Shown here piece after piece: positions 41,850 to 50,704 of a DNA stretch of 64,000 bases (position 1 is the first letter of the stretch; every line of letters begins with the position of its first letter). The DNA comes from Zeimonas sediminis (lineage in GTDB: Bacteria > Pseudomonadota > Gammaproteobacteria > Burkholderiales > Burkholderiaceae_E), in assembly GCF_023721795.1 (NCBI RefSeq), contig NZ_JAMQYE010000001.1, forward strand, positions 2,639,671-2,703,670, given 5' to 3'. Made by a program: the position numbers and the translations under genes. The notes under the pieces were generated by a model. The model ran no database searches. It was not told the DNA's origin and saw only the letters and a program-made list of their open reading frames with translations.

Positions 41850-42873
41850 AGGCCCGCACGCCGAGCACCACGCCGGCGACCAGCAGCGCGATGCCCAGCC
41901 AGGTGCCCGGGGCCGGCCACTGGCCGCGCCAAGCGAAGCCCATCGCGAGCGCGGACAGCGTCTCGAACACGATCAGCTGACCGGCCAGCGAGGTCGGCAG
42001 CAGCTGGCTCGCCCGGTTCCAGCACAGCGTGCCCAGCCACGAGGCCAACAGCGCGATCGCGAGCATCAGGCCCAGGAAGGTCGCCGGCTGAGGACCGAGC
42101 GGCCAGTCGAAGCCGGCCGCCAGCGCTCCGGTCGCCCCGCTCGCCACGGGGCTCGCCTCGCCCGGGGAGGCCGATCGACCCAGGGCCTCCACCGCGCCCA
42201 GCGCCAGCCAGCCGGCCAGCGCCAGCGGCAAGGTCGTGAGCCCCTGGGCGGTCGCCCAGGTGTCCGAGCGCAGGCCGGGCCGCGCCCGCAGCCAGCGGGC
42301 GTTGCGGATCGGGTACCAGGTCCAGCAGGCGACCGCGGCCAGCGCGAGCGCGGCGCCGGGCAGCAGCGCGGCAGACCCTGAGGGCCCCGACGAGACCCGC
42401 GCGAGCTCGTCGCGGTTGACCAGCAGGATGCCTGCGGCGATCACCAGCAGCGAACCCGCCAGCTTGCGCCAGGGCAGCGTGCGCTCGCCGAGGTTCGAGG
42501 CGATCGCGATCACGACCGGCAGGCTGCCGATGATCATCGTGGGCAGCGGCGGGCCGGCCAGCTGGATCGCGGCCGCCAGGAAGCCGTAGTAGAGCAGGTT
42601 GCCGACCAGCGACAGCTTCGCGGCCTCGACCCAGTCGGCTCGCTCGAGCGCGCCGATCCGGCGCCGGCTCGCCAGCGCCAGCGGCAGCGCGATCAGGCCG
42701 AAGGCCAGGTAGCGGCTGACCGACAGGATCGCCGGCGGGTAGTCGTGCAGGATCGCCGGGGCCACGAACACCAGCCCCCACATCAGCCCGGCGGCGAAGG
42801 CCCAGGCGATGCCCAGCGGCAGGTTCACGATCGCCGCGCCGGGCCACGCCCGCCCTTGCCCGGCCGGCGACAC
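41824..42873 (-). CDS. EamA/DMT-family membrane transporter
   Basis: 349 residues with about ten hydrophobic segments; WAFAAGLMWGLVFVAPAILH and GPPLPTMIIGSLPVVIAIAS belong to the first EamA half, SLAGQLIVFETLSALAMGFA to the second. The start is uncertain: GTG at 42873 is given, but a GTG at 42825, just before the first helix, would also work and neither has a clear ribosome-binding site. Substrate unknown. Confidence 0.82.
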   Translation of the reverse strand: MSPAGQGRAWPGAAIVNLPLGIAWAFAAGLMWGLVFVAPAILHDYPPAILSVSRYLAFGLIALPLALASRRRIGALERADWVEAAKLSLVGNLLYYGFLAAAIQLAGPPLPTMIIGSLPVVIAIASNLGERTLPWRKLAGSLLVIAAGILLVNRDELARVSSGPSGSAALLPGAALALAAVACWTWYPIRNARWLRARPGLRSDTWATAQGLTTLPLALAGWLALGAVEALGRSASPGEASPVASGATGALAAGFDWPLGPQPATFLGLMLAIALLASWLGTLCWNRASQLLPTSLAGQLIVFETLSALAMGFAWRGQWPAPGTWLGIALLVAGVVLGVRAFSPRAGAG

Positions 42874-42922
42874 TGACGCGCGCCGGGCCGGCTCCTGCCG
42901 GATCGGCGCTGCCGACGGGGGC

Positions 42923-44041
42923 TCACTGCGGGAAGCGCAGCACCGACCCGGGCTGCGGGAAGGGATCGTCCAGGTAGAGCCCGTTGGCGAGGTTGTGCGG
43001 ATGCCGGGCCGCCTCGAGGAAGTCGAGCACCGGCGACAGGCAGGCGTCGGCGGTTTCGGCGAGCGCGGCCCAGTGGTCGCGGTCGTGCTCGGCGAAGCGG
43101 CGGGCGAGCCGCTCGGCGGTAGCCGGCCAGGACCCGGGCCGGTACTGGTCGGCCGGATCGATCTCGCCGTCCAGATCGAGCAACTGGAGCAGCTGCCGCC
43201 AGAACTTCGGCTCCAGCGCGCCGACCGCCACGAACCGCAGGTCGGCGCAGCGGTAGGCGCGGTAGAAGGGTGCGGCGCCGTCGAGCAGGTTCGCCTCGCG
43301 CGCCAGGCCCCAGCCGCCGCCGGCCAGCAGGCCGTAGAACATGCCGGTGAGGCCCACGGTGCCGGCCAGGATGCTGGTCTCGGCCACGCCGCCGCGCCCG
43401 GAGATTCCCCGCCGGACCAGCTTCGCCAGCACGCCGACCAGCAGGTGCATCGCGCCGCCGCCGAAGTCGGCGACCAGGTTCAGCGGCGGCACCGGCTGCG
43501 CGGCCGCACCGATCGCGTGCAGCACGCCCGCGAGCGCCAGGTAGTTGATGTCGTGCCCGGCGCGCGGCGCCAGCGATCCGCTGCTGCCCCAGCCGGACAG
43601 GCGCCCGACGACCAGCCGGGGGTGCCGCGCGAGCAGCGCGTCGGGCGCCAGCCCGAGGCGCTCCAGTACGCCAGGCCTGAAGCCCTCGAGCAGAACGTCG
43701 GCGCCCGCCAGCTGGGCGTGCAGCGCCTCGAGCGCCTCGGGTCGCTTCAGGTCGAGGCGCAGGGCGGTCTTGCCGATATTGAGCACGTCGTGCTCGGGAA
43801 GCATGTCGACCCCGAGCCCCGGATCGCTGGGCGGCGAAACGCGGACCACCTCGGCGCCGAGCCCTCGCAGCAGCTGGCCGGCGAAGGGCACCGGGCCGAT
43901 CGCGTGCAGCTCGACGACCTTCAGGCCTGCGAGCGGCAACTCTCCGCCGGCGGCGATCCCGGGGGCCGCCTCGGCTGGGCCGGATCCGGCGGCGCCGGAA
44001 GACGACGGCCCGGGCTTCGGGGGAGGGGCGGACGATGTCAT
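42923..44041 (-). CDS. CaiB/BaiF family protein, alpha-methylacyl-CoA racemase-like
   Basis: 372 residues. After a Pro/Ser/Gly-rich N-terminal tail of about 35 residues comes LAGLKVVELHAIGPVPFAGQ. RAGHDINYLALAGVLHAIG and NLVADFGGGAMHLLVGVLA hold the His and Asp that act as the two racemase bases in mycobacterial MCR/mammalian AMACR, so racemisation of a 2-methylacyl-CoA is more likely than CoA transfer. It overlaps comM by 4 bases, an unusual position; no functional link is apparent. Confidence 0.88.
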   Translation of the reverse strand: MTSSAPPPKPGPSSSGAAGSGPAEAAPGIAAGGELPLAGLKVVELHAIGPVPFAGQLLRGLGAEVVRVSPPSDPGLGVDMLPEHDVLNIGKTALRLDLKRPEALEALHAQLAGADVLLEGFRPGVLERLGLAPDALLARHPRLVVGRLSGWGSSGSLAPRAGHDINYLALAGVLHAIGAAAQPVPPLNLVADFGGGAMHLLVGVLAKLVRRGISGRGGVAETSILAGTVGLTGMFYGLLAGGGWGLAREANLLDGAAPFYRAYRCADLRFVAVGALEPKFWRQLLQLLDLDGEIDPADQYRPGSWPATAERLARRFAEHDRDHWAALAETADACLSPVLDFLEAARHPHNLANGLYLDDPFPQPGSVLRFPQ

Positions 44042-45669
44042 GGCGGACCGGCGGCTGGGATCGAAGGGTGCCCCGATGATAGCCCCCGGCCGGGCTGTCG
44101 GCCCGGATCCGGCGTCGGCCCGGCGCCCGCGATCGGGCCGACGCCCGCTGTCGGCTCGGGGCCGGTCAGCAGGCCGCGCCGGTAGCCGATGGCCTCGCCG
44201 ACGTCGGTCGCGCCTATCCGGTCTCGACCGGCCAGGTCGGCGATCGTGCGCGCGAGCCGGATCGCCCGGTGCAGCGCGCGCGAGGACCAGCGCAGCCGGC
44301 GGGCGGCGGCGTGCAGCAGCGACAGGGCGTCGGGATCGAGCGGGCAGTGGCGATCGATGCCGGCCGGCCCCAGCGCGGCGTTGGCGATGCCCTGCCGCGC
44401 GAGCTGCCTGGCCTGCGCCGCCGTCACCCGCGCGAGAATGGTTTCGGTGGCCTCGCCGTTGGCGGGGGAAGTGAGCACCTGCTCGTCGACCGGGCGCACG
44501 CGGATCTGGATGTCGATCCTGTCGAGAAGCGGGCCGGAGAGGCGGCCCTGGTAGCGCAGCACCTGCTCGGGCGTGCAGCGACAGCGATCTTCGCCGAGAT
44601 AGCCGCAGGGGCAGGGATTCATCGCCCCGACCAGCTGGAAGTCGGCCGGCAGCTCCACTTGGCGCGCGGCGCGCGACAGCGCGATGCGGCCGGTTTCGAG
44701 GGGCTCGCGAAGCGCCTCCAGCGCCCCGCGCCCGAATTCGGGCAGTTCGTCGAGGAACAGCACGCCGTGGTGGGCGAGGCTGATCTCGCCGGGGCGGGGA
44801 TTAGGCCCGCCGCCCACCAGCGCCGCGGTCGACGCGCTGTGGTGCGGCGCGCGGAAGGGGCGCCGCCCCCAGTCCTCGGGGCGAAAGCGCCCGGCCAGGC
44901 TGGCGACCGACGCGGCCTGCAGCGCATCGTCGTCGTCCATCGGCGGGAGGATTGCCGGCAGGCAGGCGGCGAGCAGCGACTTGCCCGCCCCGGGCGGGCC
45001 GAGCATCAGCACGCTGTGCCGGCCCGCGGCGGCGATCTCGAGCGCGCGTTTGGCCGCGCGGTGACCCTTGACCGCGCCGAATTCGGCGGCCGGCGCGCCA
45101 TCGGCGCCGAGGCCGGCGCGGCGGCGCTCGGGCTCGACCCGTTCGAACGGAAGCTCGCCGCGCAGCTGCGCCACCAGCCGGGGCAGCGTGTCGGCCGCGA
45201 CGATGCGCAGGCCATCGACCAGCGCGGCCTCGCCGGCGTTCGCGGCGGGCAGGGCCAGCCCGCGGGTGCCTGCGGTCCGCGCCACGGCGGCCGCCAGCGC
45301 GATCGCGCCGCGGATCGGCCGGACCTGCCCGGTGAGCGACAGCTCGCCGACGAACTCGACGCCGTCCAGCGACGCGGCCGGCAACTGGCCGCTGGCGGCC
45401 AGGATGCCGAGCGCGATCGGCAGGTCGAAGCGGCCGGAGTCCTTCGGCAGGTCGGCCGGCGCCAGGTTGACCGTGAGCCGGCGGTTGGGGAAGTCGAAGC
45501 CGGCGTGCAACAGGGCCGCGCGAACCCGCTCGCGGCTCTCGCGCACCTCGGTTTCGGGCAATCCGACGACGTGAAAGGCGGGCAGGCCGAGCCCGAGATG
45601 GACTTCGACGCTGACCGGCGGGGCGGCCACGCCCACCAGCGCCCTGCTCTGCACCACTGCCAGCGACAT
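44038..45669 (-). CDS. comM: ComM/YifB Mg-chelatase-like AAA+ ATPase
   Basis: 543 residues. An N-terminal domain (AVVQSRALVGVAAPPVSVEV, GLPETEVRESRERVRAAL) precedes the AAA+ core with Walker A LGPPGAGKS, the PFRAPHHSASTAALVGGG loop, LFLDELPEFGRGALEALREP (Walker B) and a zinc-like MNPCPCGYLGED cluster. In Vibrio and Acinetobacter ComM is a hexameric helicase that speeds branch migration in natural transformation; the gene is widespread in non-competent bacteria. The last 50 residues are a Gly/Pro-rich low-complexity tail (TAGVGPIAGAGPTPDPG) absent from typical ComM. Confidence 0.93.
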   Translation of the reverse strand: MSLAVVQSRALVGVAAPPVSVEVHLGLGLPAFHVVGLPETEVRESRERVRAALLHAGFDFPNRRLTVNLAPADLPKDSGRFDLPIALGILAASGQLPAASLDGVEFVGELSLTGQVRPIRGAIALAAAVARTAGTRGLALPAANAGEAALVDGLRIVAADTLPRLVAQLRGELPFERVEPERRRAGLGADGAPAAEFGAVKGHRAAKRALEIAAAGRHSVLMLGPPGAGKSLLAACLPAILPPMDDDDALQAASVASLAGRFRPEDWGRRPFRAPHHSASTAALVGGGPNPRPGEISLAHHGVLFLDELPEFGRGALEALREPLETGRIALSRAARQVELPADFQLVGAMNPCPCGYLGEDRCRCTPEQVLRYQGRLSGPLLDRIDIQIRVRPVDEQVLTSPANGEATETILARVTAAQARQLARQGIANAALGPAGIDRHCPLDPDALSLLHAAARRLRWSSRALHRAIRLARTIADLAGRDRIGATDVGEAIGYRRGLLTGPEPTAGVGPIAGAGPTPDPGRQPGRGLSSGHPSIPAAGPP

Positions 45670-45701
45670 CCGGACCTCCGGCCGGCGCGCCGGCCGGCGA
45701 A

Positions 45702-45947
45702 TCAGGCTTGCCGGCGCTCCTGCTCGTCGAGCGCCTGCTCGAGGCGCGCGATGCGTTCCTGCAGCCGGGCCATGCGCTCGAGCTGCGCGTCGAACTCGTC
45801 GCGCGTGACCAGGTCGAGGCGCTGGAAGGTCTGGCCGAGGACGGCCCGCAGATTGCGCTCGAGGTCGCCGGCGGGGCTGTTGCGCAGCAAGCCGGCGAGG
45901 CGCTCCTGGAGATCGGCGATCAACGCCTGCGGAGTGGGCTTCGACAT
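45702..45947 (-). CDS. ubiK: Ubiquinone biosynthesis accessory factor UbiK (BMFP domain)
   Basis: 81 residues. MSKPTPQALIADLQERLAGL and VLGQTFQRLDLVTRDEFDAQ form an amphipathic helix pair ending in a coiled coil (MARLQERIARLEQALDEQER), the layout of E. coli UbiK/YqiC, which promotes aerobic ubiquinone synthesis with UbiJ. It is 32 bases upstream of comM on the same strand, and divergent from torF-glnK-amtB, an order common in Burkholderiales. Confidence 0.92.
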   Translation of the reverse strand: MSKPTPQALIADLQERLAGLLRNSPAGDLERNLRAVLGQTFQRLDLVTRDEFDAQLERMARLQERIARLEQALDEQERRQA

Positions 45948-46083
45948 GGTGAAACGAGTCTAGCACGCGGTCCCGGCCCGGTTCCCCGCGGGCGCTCGAC
46001 CCGATGGCCTAGGCCCGGCGGCGGGCCGGCTCGCCGCGCCGGCGTCCGGCCATTTCGCATCGATCGGGTGCGCGAGCCCTTTG

Positions 46084-46100
46084 CGCACGACAATGGTGCA
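46084..46100. promoter_or_regulatory. NtrC-type binding site, distal
   Basis: CGCACGACAATGGTGCA: GCAC-N7-GTGC, matching the NtrC consensus TGCAC-N7-GTGCA at all but one outer base. Its centre is 45 bases (about four helical turns) upstream of the proximal site. Confidence 0.7.
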
Positions 46101-46128
46101 ACTTCGGAATCCCGGGGCATCATGGTGA

Positions 46129-46145
46129 TGCACCAATATCGTGCA
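46129..46145. promoter_or_regulatory. NtrC-type binding site, proximal
   Basis: TGCACCAATATCGTGCA: a perfect TGCAC-N7-GTGCA palindrome. It lies about 65 bases upstream of the sigma-54 -24 element, within the usual enhancer range for NtrC. Confidence 0.82.
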
Positions 46146-46208
46146 CAACAGCCCGTCGATCGCGCGGCAAGGGGCGGCGGCGGCCACGTCGCCGGTCTCC
46201 AACGGAGC

Positions 46209-46224
46209 TGGCACGGGAAATGCA
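46209..46224 (+). promoter_or_regulatory. Sigma-54 (RpoN) promoter of torF-glnK-amtB
   Basis: TGGCACGGGAAATGCA: full -24 element TGGCAC and the -12 GC at the required spacing (GG at 46210-46211, GC at 46222-46223). The predicted start point is near 46235, about 45 bases before the torF ATG. With two NtrC sites upstream this marks nitrogen-limitation control. Confidence 0.88.
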
Positions 46225-46279
46225 TGAGGGCTCCCGAGTCGTCTCGATACGACCCGAAACCCTTACGGAGCGTCCAATC

Positions 46280-47456
<1,177 letters not shown>

Positions 47457-47480
47457 GCGCCCTTCGAGACCCTGGAGAAC

Positions 47481-48800
47481 ATGATGAAATCGCTGACTCG
47501 AGTGCCGGCAGCCCTGCTGGCGACGATAGGGGGCCTGATGCTGTCCCCGGCGGCCCTTGCGGCCGAAGCCACGGTGAACAAGGGCGACGTGGCCTGGATG
47601 ATGACCGCGACCGTGCTGGTCATCGCGATGACGATCCCCGGCCTGGCGCTGTTCTACGGCGGCCTGGTCCGCGCGAAGAACATGCTGTCGGTGCTGATGC
47701 AGGTCTTCGTCGTCTTCTCGATGATCGTCGTGCTGTGGGCGATCTACGGCTACAGCATCGCCTTCACCGGCACCGGCCAGTTCTTCGGCTCGTTCGAGAA
47801 GATCTTCCTGAAGGGCGTGGGCGTGGACTCGCTCGCCGACACGTTCAGTGAAGGGATCAAGATCCCCGAGTACGTGTTCATCGCCTTCCAGGCCACCTTC
47901 GCGGCCATCACCTGCGGCCTGATCGTCGGCTCCTTCGCCGAGCGGATCAAGTTCTCCGCGGTGCTGTTGTTCGCGGCGATCTGGTTCACCTTCAGCTACC
48001 TGCCGGTCGCGCACATGGTGTGGTACGGCGAGGGCCTGCTGTTCAAGGACGGCGCGCTCGACTTCGCCGGCGGCACGGTCGTGCACATCAACGCCGGCAT
48101 CGCCGGCCTGGTGGGCGCCTACCTGGTCGGCAAGCGCATCGGCTACGGCAAGGAGGCGATGCCCCCGCACTCGCTGACGCTCACGATGGTCGGCGCCTCG
48201 ATGCTGTGGGTGGGCTGGTTCGGCTTCAACGCCGGCTCGGCGCTGGAGTCGAACGCCACCGCCGCGCTCGCGCTGATCAACACGCTGCTGGCCACCGGCG
48301 CCGCCACGCTGTCCTGGATCGCCGGCGAGGCGATGTCCAAGGGCAAGGCCTCGATGCTGGGCGCGGCCTCGGGCGCGGTCGGCGGTCTCGTCGCGATCAC
48401 CCCGGCCGCCGGCTCCGTCGGCCCGATGGGCGCGATCCTGATCGGCCTGATCGCCGGCCTGGTCTGCCTGTGGGGCGTGGGCGGCCTGAAGCGGATGCTG
48501 GGCGCCGACGACGCGCTGGACGTGTTCGGCGTGCACGGCGTGGGCGGCATCGTGGGGGCGCTGCTGACCGGCGTGTTCACCGCGCCCTGGCTGGGCGGCA
48601 CCGGCGCCGAGGACTTCTCGATCGCCAGCCAGGTCGTCATCCAGGCCAAGGGCGTGATCATCACGATCGTCTGGTCCGGCGTGGTGTCGCTGATCGCCTA
48701 CAAGCTGGTCGACATGATGATCGGGCTGCGCGTGACCGAAGAGGAAGAGCGCGAGGGCCTGGACATCGTCTCGCACGGCGAGTCGGCCTACACCCGGTGA
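47481..48800 (+). CDS. amtB: Ammonium transporter
   Basis: 439 residues. A signal-like N-terminus (LMLSPAALAAEA) is followed by eleven helices. Family markers: GLALFYGGLVRAKNMLSVLM, FAERIKFSAVLLFAAIWFTF, the first pore His in GGTVVHINAGIAGLVGAYLV, GWFGFNAGSALESN and the second pore His in DVFGVHGVGGIVGALLTGVF. Trimeric inner-membrane channel for ammonium, closed by GlnK. End of the NtrC/sigma-54 operon; terminator 93 bases after the stop. Confidence 0.97.
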   Translation: MMKSLTRVPAALLATIGGLMLSPAALAAEATVNKGDVAWMMTATVLVIAMTIPGLALFYGGLVRAKNMLSVLMQVFVVFSMIVVLWAIYGYSIAFTGTGQFFGSFEKIFLKGVGVDSLADTFSEGIKIPEYVFIAFQATFAAITCGLIVGSFAERIKFSAVLLFAAIWFTFSYLPVAHMVWYGEGLLFKDGALDFAGGTVVHINAGIAGLVGAYLVGKRIGYGKEAMPPHSLTLTMVGASMLWVGWFGFNAGSALESNATAALALINTLLATGAATLSWIAGEAMSKGKASMLGAASGAVGGLVAITPAAGSVGPMGAILIGLIAGLVCLWGVGGLKRMLGADDALDVFGVHGVGGIVGALLTGVFTAPWLGGTGAEDFSIASQVVIQAKGVIITIVWSGVVSLIAYKLVDMMIGLRVTEEEEREGLDIVSHGESAYTR

Positions 48801-48892
48801 CCGGTGCGGCCGGACGGGCGGCAGGCGCCGCCCGGCCCGCCGCGCGACCGGCCGGAAACCTCCCCGGGCGCGCAGCCCGGGGGCAGGACGAG

Positions 48893-48916
48893 AAAGGGGC
48901 CTTCGGGCCCCTTTTT
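48893..48916 (+). terminator. Rho-independent terminator after amtB
   Basis: AAAGGGGCC-TTCG-GGCCCCTTTTT: a 6-bp GC stem extended by A-T pairs (48893-48901 with 48906-48914), UUCG tetraloop and a run of five T. It closes the torF-glnK-amtB operon and separates it from gshB. Confidence 0.92.
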
Positions 48917-49073
48917 CCGTGGCGCGGCGCCCGGCCCTCGCAAGGCGCGGCGCGTCGCCCCCGAGGCGCCGCGCCTCGCTTCGAAGGGCCCGGCGCTACA
49001 ATCGGGCGCGAACCCCGCCGGATCCTCGATCCTTCACCGACGCCATGGCCGACCCGGGCCGGGAATCCCATCG

Positions 49074-50030
49074 ATGCGCATCCTGATCATCCTCGACCCG
49101 CTCGAGAAAATCACCACGTACAAGGACTCGACCTTCGCGATGATGGTCGAGGCCGACCGGCGCGGCCACGCGGTCTTCGTCTGCGAGCAGCACGAGCTTT
49201 CGCTGGCTGGCGGGCGCACCGTCGCCCACGCGCGGCTGCTGCGCCTGCTCGACCCGACCGGCAAGGACAAGGCCTGGTACGCGCTCGGCGAGCCCTCCGA
49301 GGAGCCGGTGGCCGCCTTCGACGCCACGCTGATGCGCAAGGACCCGCCCTTCGACATGGAGTACGTGTACTCCACCTACCTGCTCGAGCACGCGGTGCGC
49401 GAGGGCGCGCGCGTCTACAACGACCCCACCGCGATCCGCGGCCACAACGAGAAGCTGGCGATCGCCGAGTTCCCGGAGTTCTCCGCGCCGATGCTGGTGA
49501 CCCGCAGCGCGGCGGCGCTGCGCGCCTTCGTCGACGAGCACGGCATCGCGGTCTTCAAGCTGCTCGACGGCATGGGCGGCACCTCGATCTTCCGCGCCGA
49601 GCGCGGCGACCCCAACCTGTCGGTGATCATCGAGACGCTGAACCAGTTCGGCAACCGATCGGTGATGGCGCAGCGCTTCCTGCCCGAGATCGCCGACGGC
49701 GACAAGCGGGTGCTGCTGATCGGCGGCAAGGTGGTGCCCTTCTGCCTGGCACGCATTCCCAAGACCGGCGAGTTCCGCGGCAACCTTGCCGCCGGCGGGC
49801 GCGGCGTGGCGCGCGAACTTTCGGCGAAGGACCGGGAGATCGGCGAGGCGGTCGCGAAGGTGCTCGCGCCGCGCGGCCTGCTGCTGGTTGGCCTGGACCT
49901 GATCGGCGAGTGCATCACCGAGATCAACGTGACCAGCCCGACCTGCTTCCAGGAGATCCGCGACCAGACCGGCTTCGACGTGGCCGCGATGTTCGTCGAC
50001 GCGCTCGAGGAGGCGGCGGGCCCGCGATGA
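49074..50030 (+). CDS. gshB: Glutathione synthetase
   Basis: 318 residues, E. coli length. LDPLEKITTYKDSTFAMMVE is the family opening, VYNDPTAIRGHNEKLAIAEF the substrate lid region, FKLLDGMGGTSIFRAE the ATP-grasp glycine loop, and LLLVGLDLIGECITEINVTS the metal-binding end. Ligates glycine to gamma-glutamylcysteine. TACAAT at 48997-49002 may be the -10. It overlaps the EIIA gene by 4 bases, an arrangement common in betaproteobacteria and gathering redox buffer synthesis with PTS phosphotransfer. Confidence 0.96.
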   Translation: MRILIILDPLEKITTYKDSTFAMMVEADRRGHAVFVCEQHELSLAGGRTVAHARLLRLLDPTGKDKAWYALGEPSEEPVAAFDATLMRKDPPFDMEYVYSTYLLEHAVREGARVYNDPTAIRGHNEKLAIAEFPEFSAPMLVTRSAAALRAFVDEHGIAVFKLLDGMGGTSIFRAERGDPNLSVIIETLNQFGNRSVMAQRFLPEIADGDKRVLLIGGKVVPFCLARIPKTGEFRGNLAAGGRGVARELSAKDREIGEAVAKVLAPRGLLLVGLDLIGECITEINVTSPTCFQEIRDQTGFDVAAMFVDALEEAAGPR

Positions 50031-50434
50031 TCGGCATCATGGTGGTTTCGCACGAACCGCTCGGCACCGCGCTGATCCGCTGCACGCGCCACGTGTTCGG
50101 CAGGCTGCCGCCGCAGCTGGCGGCGCTCGACGTGATTCCCGACGAGGATCCCGAGGCGGCGATCGGCGCGGCGCGCGAGCTGCTCGCGCGGATCAACGAC
50201 GGCAGCGGCGTGATCGTGTTCACCGACTGCTTCGGCGCCACGCCGTCGCGGATCGCGATGGAGCTGGCCGAGCCGCTGCGCGTGTACGTGGTGGCCGGCG
50301 TCAACCTGCCGATGCTGCTGAAGGCGATCACGCAGCGCCGGCGTCCGGTCGAGGAAGTCGTCGACGAGCTGGTCGCGGCCGGGCAGGGCGCGATCCGCCC
50401 GATGCGCCCCGAGGACAGGGAGGCCGCGCGATGA
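50027..50434 (+). CDS. PTS EIIA component, mannose/fructose family
   Basis: 135 residues of the EIIA-Man fold. MIGIMVVSHEPLGTALI holds the phospho-accepting His9; VIVFTDCFGATPSRIAMELA is the conserved second motif. It receives phosphate from HPr. No EIIB or EIIC lies in the window, so transport through this EIIA is unlikely here; in betaproteobacteria this EIIA-HPr-EI set is thought to be regulatory. ATGA overlaps with both gshB and the HPr gene. Confidence 0.92.
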   Translation: MIGIMVVSHEPLGTALIRCTRHVFGRLPPQLAALDVIPDEDPEAAIGAARELLARINDGSGVIVFTDCFGATPSRIAMELAEPLRVYVVAGVNLPMLLKAITQRRRPVEEVVDELVAAGQGAIRPMRPEDREAAR

Positions 50435-50697
50435 CCGGGGCCGACGTCGTCGTCGTCAACCGGCTGGGCCTGCACGCGCGGCCCTCGGCGAAGCTCAGCG
50501 CGCTGGCCGGGAAGTTCGCGGCCGAGGTCTGGCTCACCAAGAACGGCCGGCGGGTCAACGCCAAGAGCATCATGGGGGTGATGATGCTGGCGGCCGCGCG
50601 CGGCAGCACGCTGAAGATCGAGGCCGAGGGCCCCGACGAAGGCGAGGCGGTGGCCGCGCTGCGCGAACTGATCGAAGCCGGCTTCGACGAGGAGTGA
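50431..50697 (+). CDS. ptsH: Phosphocarrier protein HPr
   Basis: 88 residues. NRLGLHARPSAKLSALA carries the active His15; KSIMGVMML includes Ser46, the site used by HPr kinase/phosphatase, an enzyme that betaproteobacteria often encode elsewhere. Passes phosphate from EI to EIIA. Overlaps the EIIA gene by 4 bases and is 7 bases ahead of ptsI. Confidence 0.95.
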   Translation: MTGADVVVVNRLGLHARPSAKLSALAGKFAAEVWLTKNGRRVNAKSIMGVMMLAAARGSTLKIEAEGPDEGEAVAALRELIEAGFDEE

Positions 50698-50704
50698 CGC
50701 GGCC

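Noticed and set aside
48917-49073. Possible small gene between amtB and gshB
   Set aside because: Frames here are short, lack ribosome-binding sites and are antisense or shadow frames; the stretch looks like leader and promoter of gshB.
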